Of a stretch of DNA of 64,000 nucleotides, positions 46,441 to 58,017 are shown piece by piece. Location of the stretch: contig JAEHOE010000021.1 in assembly GCA_016858145.1 (NCBI GenBank), forward strand, positions 186,001 through 250,000, given 5' to 3'. Position 1 is the first letter of the stretch, and every line of letters starts with the position of its first letter. Source of the DNA: Edaphochlamys debaryana. Lineage: Eukaryota; Chlorophyta; Chlorophyceae; Chlamydomonadales. Both the position numbers and the translations under genes were made by a program. The notes beneath the pieces were generated by a model, which saw only the letters and a list, made by a program, of their open reading frames with translations, did not search any database and had not been told where the DNA came from.

Positions 46441-48999
46441 CTGGGCCTGGTGTATGGGCCTGGCTGGCTTGGTGGCACAGTCCTCGTTGCTGGCAGTAAG
46501 GGACCCCATCATCCAAAAGAAGGGGTCGTGGTACAGCAGCGGCTTGCACCAGCGGGTTGCAGCACAGAGCACCCCAGCAGCCGTCCGCACCCCACAGCCA
46601 CCAAAGGCGCGCATCGCAGGCCAACGCACAATGCCTGTGATGCTTGGGATGGGCGTTGAGGGGGGCAAAGGCTGTTGGTGCACGTGAGGGTGGGCCTGCA
46701 GCGGCTCCGCTGACGGAAGGCTCACCGCAGCTCTGACCACACTCGCTTACCGTACCTCACATGTTACCGCCTGCTCGCAATGGCCCGAGCCCGCGTACGG
46801 TAGTCCTACGCCCCCACGCCCCACCGCAGAATACCCGCAGCGGGGTGAATAGGCGCACGGCTCAGGCGCTGTAGCGCGACAAACGGCCGTACCCAAACCA
46901 CGTGAAGGGCAAGCGGAGACGGGCGGAGAAGTCAGGCTGGCGGCGGCAAACCAGGCCTGGGTGTGCGGTGGCGGTACGCTACTGACGGGGGCAGTGCGGG
47001 GGACGGGGGACTGGTATGCAACGGGGCTAGCGCCATCAGGGGGGGGGGGCGGGTAAAAACATATGTTCCATACACCACCCCACAAAAGTTCCGACCCCCC
47101 CACTCCCCCCCTTGCCGTACACTGCACACCCTGCCGTACATGGCCATAATGTCACCCATTTCCCTCGACTTTTGTGCCAATCGGCTGCGCTTCGTGCGCG
47201 CTACTGCCTTGCGCATGAACCGGAAGCGTCGATGAGGCTTGGGTCCTGTCCATTGACCATCCCCGCGTCCATGGACCACTCTCCGGTACCTTGCATCCGC
47301 GCTATTCATGCCCTAGGCCTCCTATATGACGAGCTAAGGTCATAATAGTACACCCGGACGCCTAGCAGCGGTGGCAGTGCCGGTGGTGACGTGTCACACG
47401 CGCGGACATGCCGACATGTGGCACCCGCAGCCACCCTTCGACCACCATCCCTATGGTCTATGGTGCTCAGGCAGACCCACGGTTCAGCGTCTGCTTAATA
47501 CCACGCGTTTACGCAAGGAAAGGGCCCTTGGGCTGCGTCAGACCGCTGTGACAAAAGTTCGGATGGGAGCTGTATAGGATGCGGGACCCCCCTCCCCCCC
47601 CCCAACTTTGAGGGCTCATAACTTTCTTCCTAAAACCTCGATCTTCATTCTGAAAGCGGATTTGGGCTCCTCTTGTCGAGCTATCCAAAGTTAAAGCGTG
47701 GTGTACAGTTCTACACTTCCTGCCCCCCCCCCTGGCGCCATGAAGCGTGGCTCACCAACTTCCGCCGCACCGGACACGCAGGGTACGGACCACAGGGCCT
47801 TACATCTCCCGTGCTCATTTCCGTCATCGAGCGAAGGAGCACTGCGCGCGACACAACAACGCAGGGAGAGCGCCATTACGCGGCACGACCCGGACCCGAC
47901 CGAGGGGCCCTACAGCCGACCGAGGGGCCCTCCTGCCGTCTCGGACCCCAGACTGAACCCACAGCAGGCCAGCCCAACCAGCCCAACCGGCGCGCCCAGC
48001 GAGTACCCCGATCCCAGACCGTCGACAGCACACGCACCACAGAACCCCAGCACGCAACGGAGCCGAACCCCACCGGCGCCCAAGCACGAGCCCCAGCCCA
48101 GCGCCGCTCGACCCGACCCGACCCGACTCGACAACCCGAAGCACCACCCCAGGAACTCAACACAGCCCCACGGGGCGCAACACAACCCCACGACGGCTAT
48201 CGGCAGACCCCGCAGGCAACACCCCCCGCGAGGGCGTCCCCAGGCGGCGTCCACGGCCTGCGCTGGGGGAGGTCTTGTCCACGGTCGGAGGCGGGGGCGG
48301 GGGCGGGGGTGGGGGAGGAGGCCGGGGGTAGTGCGCGTAACTGTAGACAAGGGGGCGTAGTGCCGCGGTGTGATGGCATCGCATTGTTGGCCGACGCGAG
48401 ATGCTTGTAAAGCGCAGCTACCTATGAACGGGCAGCCCTTTTCGGGTTGAAAGTTGTTATGGCTAGCTGAGACCCCGGATTGTTGCAGGGCTGCTGGGGA
48501 AAGGGGGAGGGCTGGACCGCAGCTACGCCAGCAGGGCTTAGAAGACATAAACGAAGCGAAGCGCTTGGTTGTGGCGTAGGGCGTGTTACGCAGACTACGC
48601 AGACCTGTGGGGAGCCAGCAGGGCATACCCGCTTACCTCATTGATTACCATTGAGCAGTTGTGGGTCCTCCGCTTCCGGCTCGCCATCGCCCGAGCCCGC
48701 CCGCACGCCCCGAGCCCGCTTAGCCCACGCGCCCTCACGCACCACGGGTAGTGGGGTGGGGTGGGGGGGTGTACTGGCAGGCCCGCAACGCTTCTCCAAC
48801 CCTTGGGGAGGGAGGATTTAAAGCGGTCTGTGCGGAGGGGAGGGCGCACTGGCAGGCCCGCAACGCTCTCTTGCTCCTGCCAACCTCAATCCAGGCCCGT
48901 CGGTGCCGCATTGGAAAGATTGATGGAGGTGGGCAGGAGGCATGGAGGGCAGCGCTTTTTGACCGTCGGTGCGGGTGGGGCATGCCGCACTCGCAACAT
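46441..48999. other. Spacer between the two duplicated segments
   Basis: No gene recognised. 47600-47710 is markedly A+T-richer than its surroundings (GGCTCATAACTTTCTTCC, CTTCATTCTGAAAGCGG). 47860-48260 is a C/A-rich low-complexity tract (CCGACC, CCCGACCCGACC) that leaves several frames open at once, which explains the apparent frames of 220-245 codons there. A 20-bp direct repeat (ACTGGCAGGCCCGCAACGCT) occurs at 48773-48792 and 48848-48867. Confidence 0.55.
48773..48867 (+). repeat. 20-bp exact direct repeat, 75 bp apart
   Basis: Two identical copies of ACTGGCAGGCCCGCAACGCT at 48773-48792 and 48848-48867. The neighbouring sequence is similar as well, consistent with a recent local tandem duplication. 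Confidence 0.85.
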
Positions 49000-50130
49000 T
49001 GACACGCACCCACCCACGGCAGGTCCACCACTGCCCAACACGGGTCCAAAACCGGCGGTACAAAGTAAGAGGCAGCGTAAGTGTTTTCGCGGTTTGCCTG
49101 GCACGAGAGTCGCTGTTTCGGCTTGCAGGGGCGCATTGGCCTTGATCGGGGCGTGGCTGCTGCACAAGTCGCGGCGTCGCTTGTGCAAGTGCGCACATTC
49201 CGCTTGCCATACCACAGCCGCACTCAGGAGCTCTCCAGAATAGTCAGCAGAGCTTTGCGTCAGCGCGTTCGCGTCCGTTGATAGCAGATTTGGTCCCCGG
49301 CCCCCTATCTTAGAGCGCTTTGGGAGCCCGAGGAGCTGTGGGATCACACTACAAAAAGTCTTGCAAGGTCGGTTGCGTGCCCCACGCGGGATTGAAAGTG
49401 CTTCGGGGCCCCGAAGCGCCGCGATGAACCCCAACCTTTCCGGCTCAGCTTAACTCACCTATAAGCCGCCACCATAGCCGCTCCGTTGTATATAGAGTCC
49501 CCACATTCCATCGGCATCCCGACGCCGCACTGGCGCTCGGGCCCTCGGAACTGCGATGCAGCCAGCCATGTGCCCACCAGCGGTGCCGCTCGCCAGGTTT
49601 GGCAGTGCGCTATCCGCTGTCATTTTGCCACGCAATCCCGTTACTGATGCGGGTGGCAGCGACCTTGAAGGCGACCTCAGCCGCAGCTCAGCACAGCTTC
49701 TAGCGTCCGTCTTCTCTTCCACGCGCCTTACAAGGCTAATAGGACGCATAGATCAAAGATATTGTTTTAGGGGAGGGCCGGCCAGCAACTCACTCACCCC
49801 GCCTTGCATGTCAAGCGCAACACCCGCCCGCTCCCGCACAACGCAGGCACGCTGGCGTACGCAGCCGACTTGACTTCGTAAAACATTAAGCAGCCTTAGC
49901 CCTACGGTGAGCTTCTGGTTCGCATGTTCGGGCTTGTCCATTTGCGCCGTGAGTTGCGTAGCGTCTTCGCGTATCGACGTGCATTATGCCTGTTGCGGGT
50001 TGTGGGGTTGTCGCTTTTGTGGCGTGAGGGCCAACCCCAGATCAGCTTTCCCGTCATGCAATGGCGTTAGCTGCGCGGCTCCTCCTGCACGCTCCTTCCC
50101 CCAGGTCGGCTAGCGCGCATCTGCCACACC

Positions 50131-50622
50131 ATGTCTCCAGCCGAGGACATCCAGGACGTCGAGATGGACGGGGGCGCTGGCCCGCCCCAGGTCCCCCAGC
50201 CTGATGAGCAAGCTCAGGGCACCCAGGCCTTCAACCTGGCCTCCAAACGCCCGCACCCGGACGAGGGCGCCGACGGCACCCAGGGTCCCGATGCTCAAAA
50301 GCCTCGCCGGGGCGCCGGCGCGCAGATGCAGTCCTCGGTGCCGACGCCGGGGAGTCGCAACTCCACTGCGGGCCCCTCTGCGGCCAATGGCAGCCAGCCT
50401 GTCGATCTGCCGTTGCCGCCCCGCTCAGAGGATGCCGAGCATCACTCGGAGGGCAACATGAACAAGTTGCTCGAACGGGCCTCCGCAAACGCCCTCGCCG
50501 TCGCTGGCAGTCCGCCCGGCGCCCGTGCCGCCGCGGCCGGGGCTGAGGCCGAGGCCTCGACCGCATCGGGTGCCGCACAGGCGCCACCGCCCGATGCCGC
50601 GGTCGCTGCTCAGGACGCCGCT

Positions 50623-50654
<32 letters not shown>

Positions 50655-51135
50655 TACCGGAGGTGCGGCGCCGGAGGGCATGGCTGGCCCGGCGGCCGCG
50701 GCGGAGGGCATGGGTGGCCCGGCCCTTCCCTTGGACGGGAACGGTCCCGACGTGGCGGAGGCCGGGCCGGCAGCGGCTTGTGCGGCGGCTGGCGGTGCGG
50801 AGGCCGGGCCGGCAGCGGCTGCGGCTGCCGCTGGCGGTGCGGAGGCCGGGCCGGCAGCGGCTGCGGCTGCCGCTGGCGGTGCGGAGGCCGGGGCGGCAGC
50901 GGCTGCGGCTGCGGCTGGCGGGGCGGGTGCCGCGGCGGCAGCGGCTGCGGCTGCGGCTGGTGGGGCGGGTGTCGCGGAGGAAGCGCCTGGTGCGGGCGCC
51001 GGTGGCGGTGTCGTTGTCTTCTACGCGCGGTCCGGCGACCCATCGGCGGAGGCGGAGGCTGAGCACCGCTGCAACCGCAACATCGCATGGTGGCTTCATC
51101 AGGAGGCCCAGGCTCAGCAGGCCGCCCACGTCTAG
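50131..51135 (+). CDS. Ala/Gly-rich low-complexity protein, paralogue 2, unknown function
   Basis: Not recognised. Single frame of 334 residues, paralogue of the 434-residue protein at 43526. The N-terminus (SPAEDIQDVEMDGG) and a basic segment (KRPHPDE ... QKPRRG) are followed by an Ala-rich region containing a coding minisatellite: the unit GGAEAGPAAAAAAA is repeated about four times (50790-50960). The acidic block of paralogue 1 is absent here. The C-terminal VVFYARSGDPSAEAEAEHR corresponds to YFFHARPGTPAQEAAATAR. A CCCCCAG acceptor-like site precedes the ATG at the position equivalent to the one in paralogue 1. Confidence 0.65.
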
Positions 51136-52343
51136 CTGGACCGCGCCTGCCCCGCCGCTCCCAGCTTGGCTCAACAACACCCCAGCCGCCGCCCCTGCGG
51201 TCTGCCCTGCTCGGGTCCGTTTCTGGCCCTGTCGGGTTTTCGTGGATCGCCGGATGGGGAGTTATCGGGCCCAGGGTTGGGGTCTCGAATGGGGGGAACA
51301 TCGCTCGAACTGTTACCTCCGGTGGGCCACTTGTGCTTCTTTGTGGCGCTGCTTTGCGGTACTTCGGCGTTTCTTGGGGGTTGTACATGCGATATGACAG
51401 TCACGCAAGGATCTGGTTGAGAGGTGGACGAGGCGTGATTGGGGCCTGTGGGACGCGGCATGCAACTCGGGGACAGGGGACCGGTCAGGTGGGGCGGGAG
51501 GCTTAACGTTGAGGGGTGTAGCTCTTGGTGTTCTGTTGCCCTGGGGCTTTCCGTGAGTGGATGTGTCTTTCTTTTCTGCTGTGGGTGCTGCTCCGTCAAC
51601 GCTCTTAGTGGAGTGATTGGAGCGGCGTGCGGTGTTGCTGCAGGTGTGCAGGCTGGATGGCATAGGGGGGCAGGGGCATGGCAGGAGGGTCACATTGCAC
51701 GGGAGGGTGACGTGGTTTTCTTGTTACACGTTTGCAGGTTGGGGCCGCTTGGTGCTGGGACACGCCTGGGTTGAGTTGTGCCCTGGAGAGCGGGATATCG
51801 GTTGGCGCGTGCGTTGACGTGGGATGCGTGCAGGCGGCGGGGCAGGGGCAATCACGCACCTACTTGTCGTGTGTTGGCCGTGATTAGCCATTGTTGATCT
51901 AGGTCCAACGGCTGGTGATCTGCGTAGTGCCTGAGCCCCATGCGCACGTGGCTGCCCCGTGACTCCTTGAGAAGAAACGTTTGTGGGTGCTAGCTTGAAA
52001 CACAAAGCTTGTTCATACCGGTAGATTGGTGAGCTGCTGCTGCACTGTGAGTGCACTTCTCAAGTCATGCTCGAACGATTCGTGCTCATACCATGTGCAC
52101 CATCGTTGCTTTGCACCATAGCTTGAGCATGGAAGTGCATTGTTTACGTTGGCTTGTGGCTGCAGCAGGGTGCCACCCCTTTGCTTGCTGGACCGGTGCC
52201 GGGTCGGTGCCGGTGCACACAGGAGGCAAGACGCTCGTAGGTGAGGGGCGGCGCGTGGCCCTGGTTGCGCTTCATGAGCCGGGGAGGCTCGGGGCCCCAC
52301 CCCACCGTACATGGTTGTACATAATGCTAGTCTCGGGCGTTCC

Positions 52344-52408
52344 GGGTGCCGTAGTCGGGTGCCGTAGTCGGGTGCCGTAGTCGGGTGCCGTAGTCGGGTG
52401 CCGTGGTC
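52344..52408 (+). repeat. 13-bp minisatellite, five copies
   Basis: Five tandem copies of GGGTGCCGTAGTC (the last with one change). Located in the 3' part of duplicated copy 2 and absent from copy 1. Confidence 0.9.
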
Positions 52409-53051
52409 GGGTGGTGAAGCTGCGAGGGCTGTGGAGTTCTGAGGCCCCTGTCTCCCGTTCCCCTACGCCCCTTGCGCACCATTATGCGCTGTGCGCGCGT
52501 GGCCAGGCCTGCTGTCTTGGCAGTCTTGCTTGCGTACCGGGAGCAGTTGGTCCCAATCTATCAGCAGCTGGCAGCACACTGAACGCGTCCTTGGGACCGC
52601 TAGCTGTTCCGCCACACCGCCAGCCTTGTCTAGGGTGCTTCCCCCCGCCCGTCCCGCCCCTGGGGCCTGGGCTGCCACCACCCAGACGCCGCCAGTTTGA
52701 GGTCAGGTGTGCCGCAAGAGGTCTGATGCGGACCGGTCCAGGGCCACTGAGGGAGGTACGGGGAGTGAGGGTGTGGAAGAAGGGGTTGGTAAGCAAAGGA
52801 GAGGGGGCGCCAGGTCACATCGGAAGGGGTGGCGTGCCAAGGCAGCGGTCGCATCCGCCGCGGCTGACGTGCCGCTCGAAAACCCTCGAGGCAGCCCACA
52901 TCCCGGCCCCAAGCAACCCGCGGCGCATACTAAGTCTCACGCTGCACGCCTCGAGCACACTTCGCGGCGTGCCACGACCCCAGGCTGCGCTGCGCCCACA
53001 CGCGAGGCAATTTACAAACATAGCACGCACTGATTCCAACGTCACGCCCGG

Positions 53052-56000
53052 ATGGCCGTCTCCCGCCCGGCGCGCGGGCTAGCCCTAATAGTGCTGCTAT
53101 ATGCGGTCGGCGTAGCGATGGGTGCACGGTTGCCTGGCCTCGGCAAGGCCGAGCATGCGGTCATGCGCGCGGCGCACCAGGCGCTGAAAGCGCTCCGCGT
53201 TGGCCGAGACGGCAAATTTGAGACGCCCGTGGTCAGCGATGGCATCCCCGAGGGCGTGGACTGCGATCCAGAGCTTAGGTACTGGAGGTCCCTCGGGTCA
53301 CGTCGGCAAACCCTTGTTGAGGCCCTCCATGGACACGGCACTGACCCTCACCCACCCCTCTACAACCGCTTCCATGGCAGGTGTGACAGCACGAACGTGT
53401 GTGCAAGCGTGTGTGCGCGAGGCAGCGTGCGGATCGAGCCGTGGCTGGCCTGGGCGCTAGACTACCAGGTGGGGGGGTGCGTGCCTCGGCCCCTGCCTTG
53501 CCGTGTTTTGCTTCGCATCCCACCGTTCACCCCTAACGCCCACGCTTCCCCGATCGCTCGTCCCCACCCCTCTTCCTGGCTACCTCCGCTGTGTTGAAAG
53601 CTCCAAACCCCGCCCTTCTTGCCTGCAGTGGTCCCTCTCCCGGCGCCAGCCGCTGTGCTTCGCCCAATTGCTGGGCACACACAACTCCGCCGTCACCATG
53701 GCGGACGGGTACGGCCTGCACGACGAGATCTACACGCAGTACCTGCGGTACGTACGGCTGGAGGTGAGTACGGCTGCACGGTTGTGATGGCCCGTTACAG
53801 TGAGGGGGAGGGGGAGGGCGAGCGGGGAGTTGCCGATGAGGAGGCAGGCATTAGGGGCCCTGTCCTAACACGTCAGCCCCCGGTCCCTTCGTGTTCCCAT
53901 CCTTTTGCAGGGCGATCGAGGACTGATCACAGCCAATCAGGTGAGGCGCCGGCTTCTACAGTGGCTATGGCCGCGTGGTCATGTTTTTGCTCCATACCAA
54001 GGACAAGCCCCCGGGTCCGGGCGCAGAGCTCTTCCGGCCTAACCCTCAGCGTGCCCATTCCGGCCGACACCCGCCCCCCCCCCCTGCAGCACCTCTCCCT
54101 GACCGACCAACTGCGCCTGGGTGTACGGCACGTGGAGCTTGACGTACACTGGGTGCAGGTAGTACGGGATGTGTTTACGGCCCAGTTCCGCTTGTTGACA
54201 CAGCAGACCGCACCCAGCACCCCAGCCTTCCGCTCGGCTGCTTTCCTAGCCCTTGCAAATCCCCTCCCTTACCAGCGCCAGCTTTGCATCGCCCCCCTCC
54301 CCCCTCCCACTACGTTGGCCCGCATCTCCATCCCCTCCCCTCCTTGTGGCCCCTCCCTCCCCCCCCAAACCCCTCTCCAATTCCCCCCTCCCCTCATCCC
54401 CAGGGCCAGCTGCGCATCGCCCACTGCGGGGGGCTGCACAGCGCCCGACTGGACTGGCTGGTGGGGGCGCTGTCGGCGGTGGCGGGGCTGTTCGGGCACC
54501 CGCCCGTGCAGGTGGGGGGGAAGGGAGAGGGGGGGAGGAAGGAGGGTGGAAAGAGGGAGGGAGGGGAGGAGGGGCTCAAGCATTGCAGCGATTGGGGAAC
54601 AGTGGGGGCGCCGGCACGCTTCTCTGCATCCTGCACCATGACCTCCCTCCCCCCACCCACCCCCACCCCCGCAGTGGGACGCTGAGACCGTGGGCTGTGA
54701 CCCCCCCATGAGCTCCCTACCGGCGCGGGAGCAGCGGTGAGGGAGTGGGGCATTCGGGGGTGATAGCAGGCCGTAGGGCATACATGCGAGTCGGACGCCA
54801 CCCCCCGAAGGAATTGCGGCTCCTGCCCAGAACCTTCGACGCAAACCGCGCGGTCTGTATCACGTTTGCTGCTTAGTCATCTGTCGTTGTTTTGCGCCAG
54901 CAGTTCCGAGCAAACACCCACCCGCCCTCCCGCCTGCAGGCTGTTTGCCGACGCCGTGGCTGAGGTGGCTGGCTGGCTGGGGGCTCCGGGGAACGAGGAG
55001 GAGTTCCTGGTGGGTGGGTGGGGGTGGTCGGGAAACCAGAGGAGGGAGAGGGCATTGCGGGAAGGCTCGAGGAAAGCTGATCGCGGGCTGCGGTCTTTGT
55101 GCTCTGGGCGCGCAGCCGAGTCGGCTCAGCCCCCCGCCCCTTGACTCACTGTCCCCTCCTCGCCCCCCCTCCCCCCCCTGTCAGGTGCTGTACCTGGACA
55201 ACCAGCCTGACCTGGCCACGTGGGGCCTCGTGGGGACCCTGCTGGACCAGGTGGGGCCCTGACAGGCCCTTGAGGGGGGGGAAGGGGTAGAGGTAAGGGG
55301 GAGGGGGAAGCGCATCCAGGCCCGCCCGCTTGTGCTGGCGTGCTCGGGCCCGCTCCGTCAGGGTCGGTCGGTTGGGGTGACGCGCCCGGTCCGTGGCGTT
55401 CCGGGAAGGATGGGAGAGGGGGTCCTTCGTTCGCTGACCCCTCCCGCTCCACAACCCCTGCCCCTCTTCTAACCCCTCCTTCGTGCCTTCCCCCCCCCCC
55501 CCCCCCCCCCCTACACACACAGGTGACGGCGCACATACCCGCCGCCGCCATCCTCACCCCCGCCCAGCTGCAGAGCATAACGCTCGAGCAGGTAGGAGCG
55601 ATGGACAGCAGGGGAAGAGGGCGGCTGATCGGTTATAGCCTTGGGGCCGTGCCTTTCGAGGTTGTGGGCTACGCAGCTGTCCGGGTTGGGCCCTTGGTGG
55701 GGTTGTGGGTGACTAGCAGCGAGAGCCTCCTTGACGTTCCCTCTCTCATCTTCCGACAGGGCGAGCCGCCCTCCATCGAACAGCTCGTACGGCAGTACGG
55801 CAAGCGGGTGCTGCTGCAGTCCGGCACCGACTACGGTGCCGCCATGTCGTACCTGGCGCACCCGCACTGGGCGCCGTGCGGCTTCGCCGAGCCGCTCTTC
55901 CAGTGCGTGGGTTGATCTGTGCAGCACGTGCTTTGGCGGTCGGGCGTTACCGTTAGTTGACGGTTGCAGCGGTTGCCCAGATTTGCGTGGGCTACCGGTA

Positions 56001-57766
56001 CCGGTATGAGGGCCCCGCTGTGTGGCGGTAGAGCATCTTGCACAGGTTGCCCGCCTCCCTGGTTTCCCCCACCCCACTCTTTGTTCTTTGTTGCTTAGTT
56101 GACCCCCCTTGCCCTGCCCTCACCTCACCCCGCCCACTCCCCCGCAGGCGCTTCAGCCCAGAGCCCAGCTGCGCCTACCACCTCCCGCCCCGCCCCGGCC
56201 GCCCCGCCGCCACCCTGCCAACCGCCAACGGCCGCATGCTGCGCTCACCCACGTGTCGCCTGTCGTACGGCCTCTTCAACTGCTCCATGCAGCGGGGCGA
56301 GAACACGTGAGTGGCGTACAGCGCATGCAGTGCCGTACGCCGCACGGTTTAGGGGCCCGTCCTCGACATCAGAAAGCCGAACTCAAGCGGTAGCTACCGG
56401 TAGCGGCCACCACTTCGTCCCTTCCGACCCTTTGAACCACAACCCGACGTCCATACGAGCAGTAGCCTCCACCCAACGCCAAGGCCCCCTGGCCCAGACC
56501 CCACTGGACGCCCGGGGCCTGTCGGCTGCCGCCCCCCTCTTCAGCCCTTGTCCCGCTCAGGGTTTAGGGTTCTAGGGTTTACCCTCAGCAACCCTCAGCA
56601 ACAAACAGCCCTTACTCTCCCCCCTTCTGCCCCCCTCCCCCCTTTGCCCCCTCTCACAGCCCCCAGCTGGACGCCCAGGGGCTGCCCTCAGCGGTGGCCT
56701 GCGGCCTCTCGGTGCCCGCGCCCGACGCCCTCACCCCCGCCCTGGCGGCGGCGGCCGTGTGGGGCTGGGCGCCGGGGCACCCGCCCGAGGCCCTGCGGGA
56801 GGGGGCGCCATGGAGGGGGGTGCAGGGGGCCCGGAGGCGGATGCAGGGGGCAGAGGGGGCACGGGGTGGGGCTGAGGAGGGGGAGGAGGGGGAGGCGTGT
56901 GCGGTGCTGCGGTCGGGTGACGGGCGGTGGGTGGTGGCGCCGTGCCATGCGGCGGCGTGGGTGGCGTGCCGTCTGGACGCAGGTGAGTGGGGGAGGGGCA
57001 AACGACGGGGGCGAGAGGGGAGAGCTGAGGGGGATAAGCAGGGGGTATGAGAGACGGAGATTGCCTCACTGGTGGCTGCCCCCGCCTGGGCCCAATGTTA
57101 CCTCTCAACGGGTTTCCACTCCCTCCTCCCCCCTCCCTCCCTCCCCTTCCAGGCCCCCAGCACCTCAACCGCACCGACGCTTGGACCCTGGTCCGCGCCC
57201 CGCCCCCACGGCCCGGCCCCAGCCCCGCGATCGCCCTCCCTTCCAACTGGCTCGCCGCCGCCGCCGCCGCCTGCCCGCCCGGCTACGTGCACGGGGCGCC
57301 GCACACCGCCCGCGAGAACGCAGATCTGGCCAGGCTGGCGGCGGCGGCGGCAGAGGCGGCGGCAGAGGCGGCGGCGGCGGCGGCGACGGAAGTGGCAGGC
57401 GAGGGCAAACCTGAGTCAGCAACCAGCCCCGGTACCAGCGCTGTAAGGGCGGACGAGGAGCGTGAACGGGAGGAGGAGGAGAGCCGGGAGCAGCGGCGGC
57501 GGCAGCGGCAGCCGTGGTGGCGGCGCTGGTGGGGCGGCGCACGGGCGGCGGCGGCGGGGGCGTGGCGCTGCGTCGCCCCCGCCACCCGTTCGCGCAGGTC
57601 GCAGCCCAACGGGGCGGCCCCCTCGGGCTCCGCCACTCCTTTCGGCGCTGCTGCCACCGCTGCTGCCAGCGGTGCCTCCAACGCCAACCCCACCGGTGAT
57701 ACCCCAACGGGGGAGGGGGCTCTGGTGCTTCTGGCTCTGAGGCCCCCGGCCTGGCTGCCCGCGTGA
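53052..57766 (+). CDS. Secreted PLC-like phosphodiesterase (TIM-barrel)
   Basis: Predicted extracellular or lumenal phosphodiesterase of the PI-PLC X-like superfamily, 720 residues; the substrate cannot be inferred. Exons: 53052-53278, 53381-53468, 53629-53763, 53911-53940, 54090-54158, 54404-54511, 54675-54736, 54940-55009, 55185-55250, 55523-55591, 55760-55902, 56148-56306, 56660-56982, 57153-57766; phases agree. A signal peptide (RGLALIVLLYAVGVAMGA) is followed by a Cys-rich stretch (CDPELRCDSTNVCASVC). Catalytic-type motifs are LLGTHNSA (His123), VRHVELDVH (Glu176, Asp178) and LRIAHCGG (His190), then barrel strands VLYLDNQ and VLLQSGTDYG. The last third is a variable tail rich in Ala, Arg and Glu (REREEEESREQRRRQRQ), unlike bacterial relatives. 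Exon 4 is only 30 bases. Two introns carry echoes of the following exon. It ends tail to tail with C1D. Confidence 0.82.
54272..54295 (+). repeat. Intronic echo of phosphodiesterase exon 6 start
   Basis: Copy of the acceptor AG and first codons (GQLRIA at the exon, RQLCIA in the copy), about 130 bases upstream of the true acceptor at 54403. Confidence 0.75.
56494..56531 (+). repeat. Intronic echo of phosphodiesterase exon 13 start
   Basis: CAGACCCCACTGGACGCCCG and following bases read PLDARGLSAA, matching PQLDAQGLPSAV at the exon that starts at 56660. A CAG precedes the copy. Confidence 0.78.
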
Positions 57767-58017
57767 TGTGGGTCGGGGGTGTGGAGGGGTGGGGCAGGGG
57801 GTGATGCCCGCGAGGGTGAGGGGGTGAGCGGGCGGAGGGCGGATGCGTGGACCCTTGAGAGGGAGGAGGGCCACGCAGGGGGTGGGAGGCGGAGCGGGTG
57901 CGTGCAAGGTGCTGGTGAGTGCACTGGGTGAGGATGGTGTGTGGGTATGGTGGTGGTGTGGGACCTGTGGGAAGGCGGTGTGGCTAGGCGGTGAATCGCG
58001 GTTTGGTGGGGAGGTGC

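Larger units (their letters stand above)
49000..52690 (+). repeat. Segmental duplication, copy 2
   Basis: Partner of 42400-46440, shifted by about 6.4 to 6.6 kb. The order of matching blocks (promoter, leader, coding frame, 3' region) is the same. It ends about 360 bases before the start codon of the phosphodiesterase gene. Confidence 0.8.

Noticed and set aside
47673..48410. Long open frames of 220-245 codons on both strands
   Set aside because: The tract is C/A-rich low complexity, which lacks stops in several frames at once. Products are Pro/Arg/Thr repeats with no conserved segment.
42400..52690. Interpretation of the duplicated segments as a transposon
   Set aside because: No terminal inverted or long terminal repeats, no target-site duplication and no transposase or reverse transcriptase frame were visible.
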